A DNA stretch of 64,000 nucleotides from NCBI GenBank assembly GCA_927797885.1, contig OV696605.1, positions 1,029,157-1,093,156 of the forward strand, written 5' to 3'. The notes below the pieces were generated by a model. The model was given only the letters and a program-made list of their open reading frames with translations, did not search any database and was not told the DNA's origin. Below, piece by piece: positions 9,462-20,100 of this stretch. The first letter of the stretch is position 1. Every line of letters begins with the position of its first letter. Both the position numbers and the translations under genes were made by a program. Source of the stretch: Gloeomargaritales cyanobacterium VI4D9. GTDB taxonomy: Bacteria; Cyanobacteriota; Cyanobacteriia; Gloeomargaritales; Gloeomargaritaceae.

Positions 9462-9535
9462 GGGGCTGTAGCTCAGCAGGATAGAGCGGTCGCCTCCTAA
9501 GTGACAGGCCGCCGGTTCAATTCCGGCCAGTCCCG
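9462..9535 (+). tRNA. tRNA-Arg (anticodon CCT)
   Basis: A full cloverleaf can be folded. The acceptor GGGGCTG pairs with CAGTCCC (one G-U), the D arm is GCTC/GAGC, the anticodon stem GTCGC/GTGAC encloses loop CTCCTAA, and the T arm GCCGG-TTCAATT-CCGGC is standard. The anticodon CCT (9496-9498) reads AGG. CCA is not encoded. Confidence 0.93.
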
Positions 9536-9602
9536 TACCTCCATCACCATTCCGGGAAACAGGATGTGTTACAGCCTATTTCACATAGTTCACATATATT
9601 CT

Positions 9603-9706
9603 GATATGGCAATCCTACTCGATGAACGGACGGAAATTCCCCAGAATCAAGGAAGAGGGCTGTACCCCTGCGACCCCTATTCCATTCTCATTTAGGATGG
9701 CTACAG
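9603..9706. repeat. R2 palindromic repeat, copy 3
   Basis: Inverted orientation relative to copy 2: TATGGCAATCCTACTCGAT at one end and CATTTAGGATGGCTACA at the other, with the core CCCCTGCGACCCC. The ends are slightly eroded. It lies between tRNA-Arg and the kinase gene. Confidence 0.65.
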
Positions 9707-9712
9707 CACTAC

Positions 9713-10951
9713 CTACCCCACTAAACTGAGGATGATTGGCTCTAGCTTTTGTAAATCCTTCAACACCGCCGCCGCTGAGGGATAGCGGTCTTGGGGGTAA
9801 TAACGGGTCATGCCGGTGAGGATGGACAAGAGATGGGTGGTTTGGGGGGTCTGCCAGGCACTACAATCCAATTCCCCCGTGTTGTGATCCCAGGGCAGTT
9901 CCGTCGGGCATAAGCCGGTCAACGCCTGTAGAGCTACCATGCCCAGAGCGTAGAGGTCGCTACTAAATTCGGGATAACCCATCAATTGTTCCAGGGGCGC
10001 ATAGCCGCGGGTGCCGATGGAGAGGGTGGCGACCAGGGGGTCTGCCTGGGGCAGAACTTCCCGAACTGCCCCAAAATCAATCAAAATATAATCTTTTTTG
10101 GCTGGGGAATAAATAATATTATCCGGTTTAATATCCCGATGAATGACCAGATGACGGTGGATGAATTTGAGAGTTTTCAACATATCTTTGAGAAAACTAA
10201 ATACCTCTTTCGGTCGCCAGGGTTGACCATTGGCAAATTGTTCCCTGAGAGAGGAACCTTGGATAAATTCTTCCACCAAATAAAATTCCCCGTCCTGCTC
10301 AAAATAAGCCAATAACCGGGGGATATGTTTGTGGTGCCCCAGAGTTTCCAATGCCTGCGCTTCCCGCTGAAACAGGTGCCTCGCCCGCAGGAGTTTTTCC
10401 GGTTCGTTCGCCGGAATGGAGAGTAGTTTTTTCACCACACACAAGGGTGCGCCCGGACGGTGCCAATCCTGAGCGAGATAGGTGCGCCCAAACCCCCCTT
10501 CCCCCAGAACCTCTTGCAACTGGTAACGCCCCCCCAACAGGTCGGTGGTGCGAGGGGCGAGGCTCCGCACGGTGGCGAGTTGGGCTTGGATGCGTGCCAC
10601 TACTACCGGCAAATTCAAAGGTTTGGTGATGTGGTCGTTTGCCCCTGCCCGTAGTGCCGTGACCATATCCCCCGTGTCCTCCCGGGCGGTAATCATTATC
10701 ACTGGTAGCATCCCCGGCGGGTAGGTTTGGCGCAGGCGTTGCAACAGTTGTAAGCCGGTCATGCTGGGCAACAGCCAGTCTAGGAGCACCATGTCCCAAA
10801 CCCGCTCCTCTAGGGCGGTCAGGGCAGTTTCCGGGTCGGTACAGGTACGGACATGATACCCCTGCCCGCTAAGATATTTTTGTAACAAATTCAGGGTGAT
10901 GGGGTCATCATCCACAATCAAAATAGAGGTATTGGTTGCACCCACAGCCAT
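9713..10951 (-). CDS. Response-regulator receiver fused to a Ser/Thr protein kinase
   Basis: 412 residues. Residues about 8-125 are a CheY-like receiver with an acidic DDD pocket, phospho-acceptor Asp in MVLLDWLLP and conserved Lys in ITKPL. Residues about 140-400 are an Hanks-type kinase with glycine loop GEGGFGRTY, VKK lysine, catalytic HRDIKPDN and DFG (LIDFGAV). All catalytic residues appear intact. The fusion suggests a kinase whose activity is set by phospho-relay from a histidine kinase not found nearby. Substrate unknown. Confidence 0.9.
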   Translation of the reverse strand: MAVGATNTSILIVDDDPITLNLLQKYLSGQGYHVRTCTDPETALTALEERVWDMVLLDWLLPSMTGLQLLQRLRQTYPPGMLPVIMITAREDTGDMVTALRAGANDHITKPLNLPVVVARIQAQLATVRSLAPRTTDLLGGRYQLQEVLGEGGFGRTYLAQDWHRPGAPLCVVKKLLSIPANEPEKLLRARHLFQREAQALETLGHHKHIPRLLAYFEQDGEFYLVEEFIQGSSLREQFANGQPWRPKEVFSFLKDMLKTLKFIHRHLVIHRDIKPDNIIYSPAKKDYILIDFGAVREVLPQADPLVATLSIGTRGYAPLEQLMGYPEFSSDLYALGMVALQALTGLCPTELPWDHNTGELDCSAWQTPQTTHLLSILTGMTRYYPQDRYPSAAAVLKDLQKLEPIILSLVG

Positions 10952-11055
10952 CCTTTTCCTAAACCCCCCACGGTTGATCTTAAACCATCCCTGGCTGGGG
11001 GAGAATCTAGTCCCTGGTTATCCCTAAAAATACCCATGACACCGCACAATTAGCG

Positions 11056-11694
11056 ATGGATGTTCCCGAACCAGAATCCTTAGAACAGTTAAAACAACGG
11101 CTGAACCGGGCGGCTGAACCGGGGGAACTGTTGGCGGCGGTACAGGAGTTGAGCGCATACGGCGACCAACCGGAGGTGATTCCTTTGCTGATCGGGGTCT
11201 TGGGGTACAACAACCCCAGGGTGGCGCAGGTGGCGATGGGGGGGTTACTGCGGGCGGGACGGCGGGCGGTGCCGGAACTCCTGCAACGGTTGGATGGGTA
11301 CAACTACGGGGCACGAGCCTATGCCATACGGGTTTTGGCGCAGATTGGCGACCCCCGGGCGTTGGCGGTGCTGGAGGAGGCGGCACGTGCGGATTTTGCC
11401 CCCAGTGTACGGCGGGCGGCTTTGCGGGGATTGGGGAGCATGGTTTGGGACGGTCTCCCCCAACCGGAGGCGGCGCAAACCCAGGTGATGCAGACCCTAG
11501 AGGCAGTTAGCCGGGATGGGGACTGGGGGATTCGCTATGCGGTGATTGTGGCACTGGAGTTGTGGTGGCAAGCGGGGAATGTACCTGCACCTTTACGCCC
11601 TCGCCTGGATGCCCTTCTGCAACATTTCACCCAGGATAGCGACCCGGTGGTACAAGCCCGTGCCCAATTTAGCCTGCACCGACGGGATAAGTAA
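11056..11694 (+). CDS. cpcF: HEAT-repeat phycocyanobilin lyase subunit (CpcF-like)
   Basis: 212-residue all-helical HEAT-repeat protein. The stretch LGYNNPRVAQVA, then LDGYNYGARAYAIRVLAQIG and SVRRAALRGLG, is characteristic of CpcF/PecF. CpcF works with CpcE to attach phycocyanobilin to phycocyanin alpha. No cpcE or cpc operon is in the window. A different lyase of the E/F clan is the alternative. The next gene starts 37 bases downstream, so co-transcription is possible. Confidence 0.72.
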   Translation: MDVPEPESLEQLKQRLNRAAEPGELLAAVQELSAYGDQPEVIPLLIGVLGYNNPRVAQVAMGGLLRAGRRAVPELLQRLDGYNYGARAYAIRVLAQIGDPRALAVLEEAARADFAPSVRRAALRGLGSMVWDGLPQPEAAQTQVMQTLEAVSRDGDWGIRYAVIVALELWWQAGNVPAPLRPRLDALLQHFTQDSDPVVQARAQFSLHRRDK

Positions 11695-11731
11695 GTTACC
11701 ATGCCCAATGGAGAGAGAATGAGAGAACTTT

Positions 11732-12829
11732 ATGAGCCAGTCGGTCACCCCCCAGCAGGTGTTGGATGTGTTGCGCCCGGTGCAAGACCCGGAACTGCGC
11801 CGGAGTTTGGTGGAACTGAATATGATCCGCCAGGTACAGATACAGGCGGGGCGGGTGTCCTTTAATCTGGTTTTGACCACCCCAGCCTGTCCCCTGCGCC
11901 AATTGATCGAAGATGACTGTCGCCAGGCGGTGTTGAGCTTGCCGGGAATTGAGCAGGTGGAAATTGTCACCACGGCGGAAACCCCCCAGCAAAAGTCCCT
12001 CCCCCAGCGCCAGGGGGTACCAGGGGTGCGGAATATCGTGGCGATTGCCAGCGGCAAGGGCGGGGTCGGCAAAAGCACCGTGGCGGTGAATGTGGCGGTA
12101 GCCTTGGCGCAAACCGGGGCGAGGGTGGGGTTATTGGATGCGGATATTTATGGTCCCAATGACCCGCTCATGTTGGGCGTCAGTCAACAACGGCTGGTGG
12201 TGGCGGACAGTCCCCAGGGGGAGGTACTCACCCCGGCGGAAAATCATGGGGTGAAGCTGGTGTCTATGGCTTTCTTGGTCACCCCGGCGCAACCCATCAT
12301 TTGGCGGGGCCCCATGCTCAATGGGGTGATTCGCCAATTCCTCTACCAGGTGCAGTGGGGGGAATTGGACTATTTGCTGGTGGATTTACCCCCCGGTACC
12401 GGGGATGCCCAGTTGACCTTGGCGCAGGCGGTGCCGATGGCGGGGGCAGTTATTGTCACCACCCCCCAAACCGTATCGGTCGCCGATGCCCGGCGGGGGT
12501 TGGAAATGTTCCGCCAGTTGGGGGTGCCCATCCTGGGGGTGGTGGAAAACATGAGTTACTTTATCCCCCCCGATGCCCCGGAGCGACGCTATGCCATTTT
12601 TGGGGAAGGCGGCGGCACCCGGTTGGCAGAAAGTTTGGGCGTACCCCTATTGGGACAAATTCCCCTGGAACTGCCGGTACGCACGGGGGGGGATGCGGGC
12701 ACGCCAGTGGTGGTTGCCCAACCGGAATTAGCCTCAGCGGTGGCTCTGCGGGAACTGGCGGGGCGGGTGGCGGCGCGGGTATCCGTTTTAGCCTTGACAG
12801 CCAATTCACCGAGCAACCCTGACCCCTAA
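11732..12829 (+). CDS. Mrp/ApbC-type P-loop ATPase, Fe-S cluster carrier
   Basis: 365 residues. An N-terminal MIP18-like domain (about 5-85; TPACPL) precedes a ParA/MinD-type ATPase with Walker A GKGGVGKST, LDADIYGPN and DLPPGTGD. It resembles ApbC/NBP35 carriers that deliver Fe-S clusters to apoproteins. The region VENMSYFIPP carries no CxxC, as in other cyanobacterial members. It is unrelated to the Mrp antiporter despite the shared name. Confidence 0.9.
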   Translation: MSQSVTPQQVLDVLRPVQDPELRRSLVELNMIRQVQIQAGRVSFNLVLTTPACPLRQLIEDDCRQAVLSLPGIEQVEIVTTAETPQQKSLPQRQGVPGVRNIVAIASGKGGVGKSTVAVNVAVALAQTGARVGLLDADIYGPNDPLMLGVSQQRLVVADSPQGEVLTPAENHGVKLVSMAFLVTPAQPIIWRGPMLNGVIRQFLYQVQWGELDYLLVDLPPGTGDAQLTLAQAVPMAGAVIVTTPQTVSVADARRGLEMFRQLGVPILGVVENMSYFIPPDAPERRYAIFGEGGGTRLAESLGVPLLGQIPLELPVRTGGDAGTPVVVAQPELASAVALRELAGRVAARVSVLALTANSPSNPDP

Positions 12830-13087
12830 CATTCTTGGTGAACGGATATTTTGGGAGAATTCAGTCAAGGGGTGGCATCCCCGCGACCACTGCTTACAAT
12901 CTGTTATGAGACCACTTCAGCCAAAACCTTGGCATCCAAAGGGTTGCTAAGTACTCATCGAGAATATAACATAGGTATAGCATATAACCTAACTAAGGCA
13001 GAGTTTTATTTACTGTGAGTAGATGTAACTCCTTGTTGTTAGTGAACGGCTACTACTCTGTTGTGGTGCTGATATAGAAGCTAGCCT

Positions 13088-14089
13088 ATGAAGAAAAAGT
13101 CCAGCGATTTTGGAGAACAGCTTCTAATATTCTCTTCAGCGCCAACTCCGGAAGTTATGGCAATTCAACCAGCATCGCAGACCCCCAAAACGTCACTCAA
13201 CCAGTCTGATGAGATAGTCGGCGAGTTCTCTGAGCATAAACAGCTTGTGAAACCTTCCCATATTGGTTTAACAAGCGTTGAGTACGTTGAAGCGAAAACC
13301 ATTTTGCAGGTACCTAGCGGATTTATTGGAGCTTATAAATTTACACTAAATCCATATAGTGGTTGTAGTTTTGGATGTGACTACTGTTATGCTCGTTTCT
13401 TTGCTCAAACTGTGGACGAGCAACAATCTTGGGGTGAGTGGGTCAAGGTCAAAGAAAATGCAATAGCGTTGATCCGCAAAGCACGCACTGCAAGGTCTCC
13501 AGATAGGCGACTGGAGAGAGGTGATACAGTGTATATGTCTACGGTAACGGACCCATACCAACCAATCGAGTACAGAATCGGTCTGACACGACGCATTCTC
13601 GAAGAATTATTACAAGTTCAACCAAGACTCACCATTCAAACCCGTAGCCCTCTTGTAACTAGAGACATAGATTTGTTTCAGCAATTTGAACGGATTAGAG
13701 TGAATTTCACTATCACCACCGACTCAGAAGAGGTTAGAAAACACTATGAGCCTCATTGTCCTTCTATCGAGGCTAGGTTGAAAGCCGCCAGGTATCTTAC
13801 TGATGCCGGAGTGCCCATTGGAATTTCCATAAGCCCAATGCTACCAATTCTTGATCCAGAACGATTTGCACATCAAATTGCCGAATTGAATGCGTCTGAA
13901 TATGTTACACAGTTTTTTAAGCCAACTCGTTCTCGCTTTAGTGCCGGAAGTTCAGAAATTGCTGTAAAGAAAATATTACAAGATGATTGGACACAGGAAA
14001 AATACGTTAAAGTACGAGAAGTAATAAGCCGTGTTCTTGGAACTCATAGACAACTTTTAGAAGGTAACGAAGGTTATGCCCCTGCATGA
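13088..14089 (+). CDS. Radical SAM protein, SPL/Rv2578c-like
   Basis: 333 residues with the radical-SAM cluster motif CSFGCDYCYAR (about residue 98) and the SPL-like features STVTDPYQPIE and TIQTRSPLVTRD. This family is related to spore photoproduct lyase but its substrate is mostly unknown. The gene is clearly more AT-rich than its neighbours and is followed within 16 bases by an IS630 end, so horizontal acquisition is likely. No attC was found after it. Confidence 0.85.
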   Translation: MKKKSSDFGEQLLIFSSAPTPEVMAIQPASQTPKTSLNQSDEIVGEFSEHKQLVKPSHIGLTSVEYVEAKTILQVPSGFIGAYKFTLNPYSGCSFGCDYCYARFFAQTVDEQQSWGEWVKVKENAIALIRKARTARSPDRRLERGDTVYMSTVTDPYQPIEYRIGLTRRILEELLQVQPRLTIQTRSPLVTRDIDLFQQFERIRVNFTITTDSEEVRKHYEPHCPSIEARLKAARYLTDAGVPIGISISPMLPILDPERFAHQIAELNASEYVTQFFKPTRSRFSAGSSEIAVKKILQDDWTQEKYVKVREVISRVLGTHRQLLEGNEGYAPA

Positions 14090-14558
14090 CTTTAATCATG
14101 ACACTATAGCTAAGCAGGCAAAGGTTGGCATATAGAGCAGATGACTGAATCTATAAGATCATGAAGATTTTGGGTTGTAGATGTCATGGTTTTTCTAACT
14201 CTTTGCTTGATTCTATGCCATTGATGCTCAATCGGATTTAAATCGGGAGAGTATTTCGGTAGATATATCAATTCGCACCCAGCGGCTTCCACAACCTTCC
14301 TAACCAGTTTGCAACGATGAAAACTTGCATTATCTAAAACGATTTTCTTCCCTGCTCCAATTGTTGGCAACAACATCTCTGTTAACCAGGTAATCAATAC
14401 TTGCAAATTACAACTACCAACCCAAGTAAATGGTGCAACCAATTTCCCTAAATGATAACCACTCATCATGCTTATTCTCTCTCTCCTTTTGCCAGGTCGT
14501 TGACCATATATTCTTTGTCCTTTTAGCCCCCAACCATATTCATAAATATCTCGATTAT

Positions 14559-15666
14559 CACAAGTGTTGAATCCTGCAATAAAACTTTACATATTTAGGC
14601 GTGGGACGACCCGATTGAGCCAATGGACAAAATTCCACTCCTGCCGTATTAAGATTTGTATATATCGGAACTTATCTGCCAATTTACTTCCGTACATCCG
14701 TGGAACTTTTAACAGTTGCAATATCAAGTAAACTATTAAAATTACATAAATTTGAATGGTAATTCCATTCAAATTTTTACTCATCATTTTATCGAGCTTT
14801 AAGTTCATCTTTAGAAATTTCCATAGTACCTCTATCGCCCAGCGTTGTCTATAGGCTTCCCCTATCTCTTCATTACTCATTACATCCTCAGGAATATTGG
14901 TAGCTAAATAATAGTCTACTTTCTGTTGAACATTGCCAAAACAAACTACTCTCGCCTTACCTCGTTCTGTGGTGATATGATAGTTTTCATCCCATTTCCA
15001 ATTCGACTTAATACGGATAATAAAAAGGGCATCATTTTCGATAAATTGTTCAAATACTTTGTGACTGCAAAACCCTCTATCCCCGACTGCGACTCCATTT
15101 TCCGGTAGCATTTTCACAATATCTTCACCAAAATTAATCTCATGTGCCTGTCCAGGACTAACAATTAAATGACCAGTAGATTTCGTATCTTGATTCAAAG
15201 TGGTTATTAACTTTACTTGGCGATAGCCTTGGAGCCAAAATAACTTACTCATCAGCGGTATTACGGTAGCATCAAAAGGACATAAAACCAACCTCTTTTC
15301 AGGATGAGCTTCCTCAATATAATGCAATAATTTATGATAAAGATGCATAAAAATTTGTGGGTCTCTTGTCTTGTTCGCCTTAGAAAACGTGGATAAGTCA
15401 ACCTTAATGCCCGCATGATTTAATTGGTAAAATAAGTCCCGTAAACTGTTGATTCCTTTGTCTAAAATGCCAGCAAACCAGATTGAACAAAATAAGCGAG
15501 AATTTAGAACTGGATAATCATTAGTTGGCAGGTCTTTGAGTAAAAATTTGACAATCCCGGGAAAAGAATTGAATTTCATAGTTGTTTCATGTTTTGGTTT
15601 ATATGAATTAGAATACCATATTTTGACCCCTCTTTTTCTGCCTTTACCTACCTTTCAACACTTCTG
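14559..15666 (-). mobile_element. IS4-type insertion sequence, copy A (complete, 1108 bp)
   Basis: Complete element with ends CAGAAGTGTTGAA and TTCAACACTTGTG (minus-strand reading). It is flanked by a 9-bp duplication ATAATCGAG in the host IS630 transposase. The transposase gene is intact. Copy B at 36899-38190 is the same length once its nested MITE is removed, and copy C is a 3' remnant at 16166-16768. Confidence 0.93.
14587..15579 (-). CDS. IS4-family DDE transposase (intact)
   Basis: 330 residues. The DDE catalytic set is visible: first Asp in LCPFDATVIPL, second in VGDRGFCS, and the glutamate in the YREK signature YRQRWAIEVLWKFLK that defines the IS4 family. It is the only full-length transposase of this type in the window and probably mobilises the R1 MITEs, whose ends match. 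Confidence 0.93.
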   Translation of the reverse strand: MKFNSFPGIVKFLLKDLPTNDYPVLNSRLFCSIWFAGILDKGINSLRDLFYQLNHAGIKVDLSTFSKANKTRDPQIFMHLYHKLLHYIEEAHPEKRLVLCPFDATVIPLMSKLFWLQGYRQVKLITTLNQDTKSTGHLIVSPGQAHEINFGEDIVKMLPENGVAVGDRGFCSHKVFEQFIENDALFIIRIKSNWKWDENYHITTERGKARVVCFGNVQQKVDYYLATNIPEDVMSNEEIGEAYRQRWAIEVLWKFLKMNLKLDKMMSKNLNGITIQIYVILIVYLILQLLKVPRMYGSKLADKFRYIQILIRQEWNFVHWLNRVVPRLNM

Positions 15667-16165
15667 CTCGATTATCCATCCCAGACTGGTCAATATAGAC
15701 TAAATCTTCATTCTTTTCCTCTTTTATCATCTTGATAAATTGTTGTCGCTCTTCTTCGTTTTGTTCTTCATAAGAGTATGTTTTTTTTTACGGGTAAAGT
15801 TGATTTTTTTAAGGGCTTTACCAACTGTTGTATGACTTACACTGAGAATGACTCCCATTTCTTTTTGCGTCAACCCTTGATTTGCTTCTACAAATTGGCG
15901 AAATCCCTCCAAATCAGTGATCTTAGCACTATGACCCTTTTGATAGTTCTGTTTCGGGCGATAATCACCAGTTTCTGACCACATTTTTAACCATCTTTGT
16001 ACGGTTCTGATGCTAATACCAAATAACTCACTAACCTCAACTAGTTTTGCCCCATTTAAGACTGCTTCGACTGCTTTTTGACGCAAATCGTAACTGTATG
16101 GTCTTGCCATCGCTTTTCTCCTAAACATCTATCCTATAATAGGACGACCTTACCCTGCTTGACTA

Positions 16166-16768
16166 TATCACCACAGAACGAGGTAAGGCGAGAGTAGTTT
16201 GTTTTGGCAATGTTCAACAGAAAGTAGACTATTATTTAGCTACCAATATTCCTGAGGATGTAATGAGTAATGAAGAGATAGGGGAAGCCTCAGTAGTGTT
16301 GAACTCTGCAACAAAAGTTCATAAATTCAAGTCAGGCAAAATCCTTAATGAGAAAATTTTTGCTTATAAATGAGAATGTAGCTCCTAAATGACAATGCTT
16401 TGTATCATGAGGCGAGACGCACATTTTGGCACAAACCCTCAAAATCTTAAGATTCAACACTTCTGGGGAAGCCTATAGACAACGCTGGGCGATAGAGGTA
16501 CTATGGAAATTTCTAAAGATGAACTTAAAGCTCGATAAAATGATGAGTAAAAATTTGAATGGAATTACCATTCAAATTTATGTAATTTTAATAGTTTACT
16601 TGATATTGCAACTGTTAAAAGTTCCACGGATGTACGGAAGTAAATTGGCAGATAAGTTCCGATATATACAAATCTTAATACGGCAGGAGTGGAATTTTGT
16701 CCATTGGCTCAATCGGGTCGTCCCACGCCTAAATATGTAAAGTTTTATTGCAGGATTCAACACTTGTG
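16166..16768 (+). mobile_element. IS4-type element, copy C (3' remnant with a nested R1 MITE)
   Basis: From TATCACCACAG onward this matches the 3' half of copy A, through the transposase C-terminus and the right end TTCAACACTTGTG. The 5' half is absent: its left edge coincides with the end of the IS630 element. The transposase frame is further broken by an R1 MITE at 16291-16465. Confidence 0.9.
16291..16465. mobile_element. R1 MITE, copy 2 (175 bp)
   Basis: Ends CAGTAGTGTTGAA and TTCAACACTTCTG, flanked by the perfect 9-bp duplication GGGAAGCCT (16282-16290 and 16466-16474). It interrupts the YREK region of the copy C transposase. Confidence 0.93.
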
Positions 16769-17195
16769 ATGGTCTTGATATTATAACACCTCCGATGCCG
16801 TACAACTCTATTCTGTTCACCTTCAACCAAATGTCTCTGACATAGCATAGCCGTAAGCCCTAACCCTTCCTTGGTAATTGTCAATAATTTGGGGGAATAT
16901 TCTCAACAAATCTCATAGGGGATGGCGTTTAGCATACTTGGTTGCAGAGGCACAGCGGGCTTGGTTTTTCTGAATGTCTGTACATCCAGGCATGAATCGG
17001 CTGGAATTGCTATATTTGGAGCGATACACCTAGTTTCGTAAACTCGCAGGTAGGCTCCCTGCACAGGTGAGGGTTGGTGGGGAGGCAAGTGAATTATAAA
17101 GCGACCACCCTAAAATATAAAGGGTCGTCAGAATCTCCCTAATGTCCCTAGGGTTTTGGGCTGATGCTATCCTATGAAAAACTTTCCGCAGTACG
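16769..17195. other. Non-coding region upstream of the large signalling gene
   Basis: About 430 bases without a supportable gene. Around 16860-16915 there is a degenerate piece resembling the R3 core (CCTTGGTAATTGTCAATAAT). No clear promoter or RNA was identified. Confidence 0.5.
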
Positions 17196-20100
17196 GTGAT
17201 TTCCTGGTTTGGGGTTGACGGCGGTTCACTGGTCAGGGGAGGGATGGGGGCAACGTCCAGCGAGCATCCCTTGATTTTGGCGGCAGAACTCTCGGTGACC
17301 GAGGGAATCACGGCGTTTTTGGCAACCGAATCTACTTGGGCGGTGGTGGGTTCACAAAGGCATCCCCAGGGCATCATTACCGCCCGGGAACTGCTGGGCG
17401 CACCCGCTGGGGCAAGGCTGGGGGAATTGGTTGCTCCCGGAACCCCGTTAACTTTGGCAGATTTGGCACAACCGGCGCAATTGGAGGCGAAAGTCGCAGA
17501 CCGGAATTATGTATTGGTGGTGGGGGAGGCGGGGGAATGCCTGGGGGTGTGGGTGCGGCAACGGTGGCAGAAACTCCAGCAAGGCTATCAGCTCTGGCAA
17601 AGCCAAACCATTGATATATTGATGAACCCCCGGGTGGTCACGGTTCCCCCGGAACTGCCGGTGGCGCAGGTGCGGGATTTACTCGCCCAAGAGGCAGATA
17701 CCTGGGTGATGGTGGCGCACCCCGAAAGCCCCCGTTATCCCCTGGGTTGGGTGGACTGGAGCAGGTTGTGGGAACCGGGAGTCACGGTGCAGGAGGTGAT
17801 GTCCCCGCCCCGGCTGTTACCCGCAACCACGACCCTGTATGAGGCGTATCCCTACCGCCGGGAATGGGTGTTGGTGACGGATGCGGCGGGGTTGGTGGTG
17901 GGTTCGCTCACCCCCCAGGATTGGGAGCGTTATGGGCATCCTTTTGCCCTGCAACAGGCGGTGGCGGATTTGCGGCAGACGGTCAACCAACAGGCACAGC
18001 AGGTTCAACAACTGACCACGAGCCTGCGCCGAAATCAGGAGCGGTTTGCGGCACTTCTGCGCTATTGCGGGGATGTGATCCTGGTGGTCAATAGCCAGGG
18101 AATCATTACTTACTGTAGTCCGTCGGTGCGAACGGTACTGGGCTATGCCCTGGATGACCTGCTGGGGCAATTATTTTGCGTCCGCATCCACCCGGAGGAA
18201 CGGGCAGAGATTGAAGCTCATTTGACCCAAGCCCCCAGCCAAACCGGTTTGATCCAATGGGAATTTCGCTATCAACGGCGGGATGGCAGTTGGTGCGACC
18301 TGGAGGCACTGGGCAATCCCCAATACTCAGACCCCAACCTGCGGGGCATGGTGCTAAACCTGCGGGATGTGGGGGAACGCAAGCACACCCTGCACCTGCT
18401 CACCCAAAAACACGCCGAACTGCGGGGGGTGTTCCGAGCCTTGCGGGATTTGTATTTTCGCTTGGACAGCCAAGGGTACATCCTGGACTGCCTGGATACC
18501 TGCACCGAAGACCAGGTGGGGCGATGGGTGGGGGACGTGTTACCGCCAACCGCACGGGTTTTGCTAACAGAGGGGCTGACCCAACTGCACCAGGGGGCGG
18601 AATTAGCCCAATTTCGCTACAGCTATGGGCACCAAACCTGGACAGCCCGCTTGGTTCCCTTACCCCAGGATCAGGCGATTTTGGTCGTTCAGGAGGTGAC
18701 TGCCCAAAGTCAATTGGAGGCGGCACTGCGGGCGATTGTGCAGATGCAAAATTGGTTGCTGGCGGCGACGGCTCCCCAGACCGTCTATGACCGGATTTTG
18801 CAGAGTCTCGGGGAAACCGTGGGGGTATCCCGGGTGTATCTTTTTGAAAATCATATCGGTTCCCAGGGGCAGGTGTTGACGGATTGCAAGGCGGAATGGT
18901 GTGCCCCGGGGGTAACGCCTGAAATAGACAATCCCCTCCTGCAAAATTTCGATTATGTCGGGATGGGGTTTGTCCGTTGGTTGGAGGTGCTGAGCCGGGG
19001 GGAGGCAATTTACGGGGCGGTGGCGGAGTTTCCCCCCCAGGAGCAGGAGTTTTTGGCGGCGCAGGATATTCTCAGCATTTTGGTCGTACCTCTGAAGGCG
19101 GGGGAGACCTGGTACGGGTTTCTGGGGTTTGATGTCTGTGACCAGGTGCGGCGGTGGCAGGAAACCGAGGTGAATTTACTGATGTCGGTGGGGACGGCGG
19201 TGGCGCAGAGCCTGCGGCAATGGCAGATGGAGCGGGCAATCCAGGATTCGGAAGAAAAATACCGCCAGTTGTTGGAAGCCTCCAGCGATGCCATCTGGGT
19301 CAGCGATGGGGAAACCGGGCGAATTGTGGAGGTGAGTCCCCAGGCGGAGGTTTTGATGGGGCACAGCCGGGCGCAGTTGCTCGGTCGTTATCAGTGGGAA
19401 TTGCACCCCAGGGCGGAACAGGCGACCATGCGTCAGGATTTTTACCACTGGGTGCGGCGGGGTGGCACCGGGGAACAGGAGGTGGCGGCGCAGGTGCAAC
19501 GGGCGGATGGGGAAACGATTCCGGTGGAAATTACCGCCCGGGTCTTGACTTGGCGGGGACGTTCCCTGCTGCGGAGTGCGGTGCGGGATGTACGGGAGCG
19601 GTTGCAGTGGGAGGCGACCCACCGGGTTTTGCTGGAAGCCATGCCCCTGGGGATTGCCATCCTCCAAAAACGTAGGTTGGGGTTGGTGAATCCAGCCCTG
19701 TGCCAAATGCTGGGCTACGGTCGCACGGAGTTGGAAAGTTTGTCTCCCCAGGCGTTGGTGAATTTGGTGCATCGGGACGACCGGCAGAAATTGCGCCAAG
19801 CCTACCGGCGCTGGCAATGGGAGGGCGTGGCGGTGGTGCCCCAGGAATTGCGGGTCTGGCATCGGGATGGCATTTTGGTTTACCTGGAATGCTACGGGCA
19901 ACCCCTGAGAGTCGCCGGGGGCAATGCCGTGCATTTAACCATCAAGGATGTGACCGAAAACCGGCGGATGGCGCAGGCGTTGAACCAAAGTTTGGAGCAG
20001 TTCCGCCTCACCTTTGAACGTTCCCCAGCCGCGATGTCCATCACCGATGTGGAAGGGCGATTTTTGCGGGTCAACCCCGCCATGTGTGAATTATTGCAGT

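Larger units (their letters stand above)
14110..16110 (-). pseudogene. IS630 transposase, split by insertion
   Basis: The N-terminal part (start ATG 16110, MARPYSYDLRQKAVEA) carries a helix-turn-helix. After KKINFTRKKK the frame must slip by one base in a run of nine A (plus-strand T 15781-15789) to read YSYEEQNEEERQQF and then LVYIDQSGMDN. An IS4-type element interrupts the gene at that point. The C-terminal part resumes at about 14550 with DIYEYGWG and includes the DDE-type segment LDNASFH and SPDLNPIEHQW. The slip may be natural, as seen in other IS630 elements; the IS insertion inactivates the gene. Confidence 0.85.
14105..16167 (-). mobile_element. IS630-type element interrupted by an IS4-type element
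   Basis: The ends read TATAGCTAAGCAGG (left) and CCTGCTTGACTATA (right), an imperfect inverted repeat of about 20 bp with TA at both outer edges, as expected for IS630/Tc1-mariner insertion at TA. Without the 1108-bp IS4-type insertion and its duplication the element would be about 0.95 kb, normal for the family. The right end abuts a remnant of another IS4-type copy. Confidence 0.8.

Noticed and set aside
12900-14110. Radical SAM gene as another integron cassette
   Set aside because: No matched heptamers or attC-like arms flank it; its AT-richness and the nearby IS elements suffice to suggest transfer.
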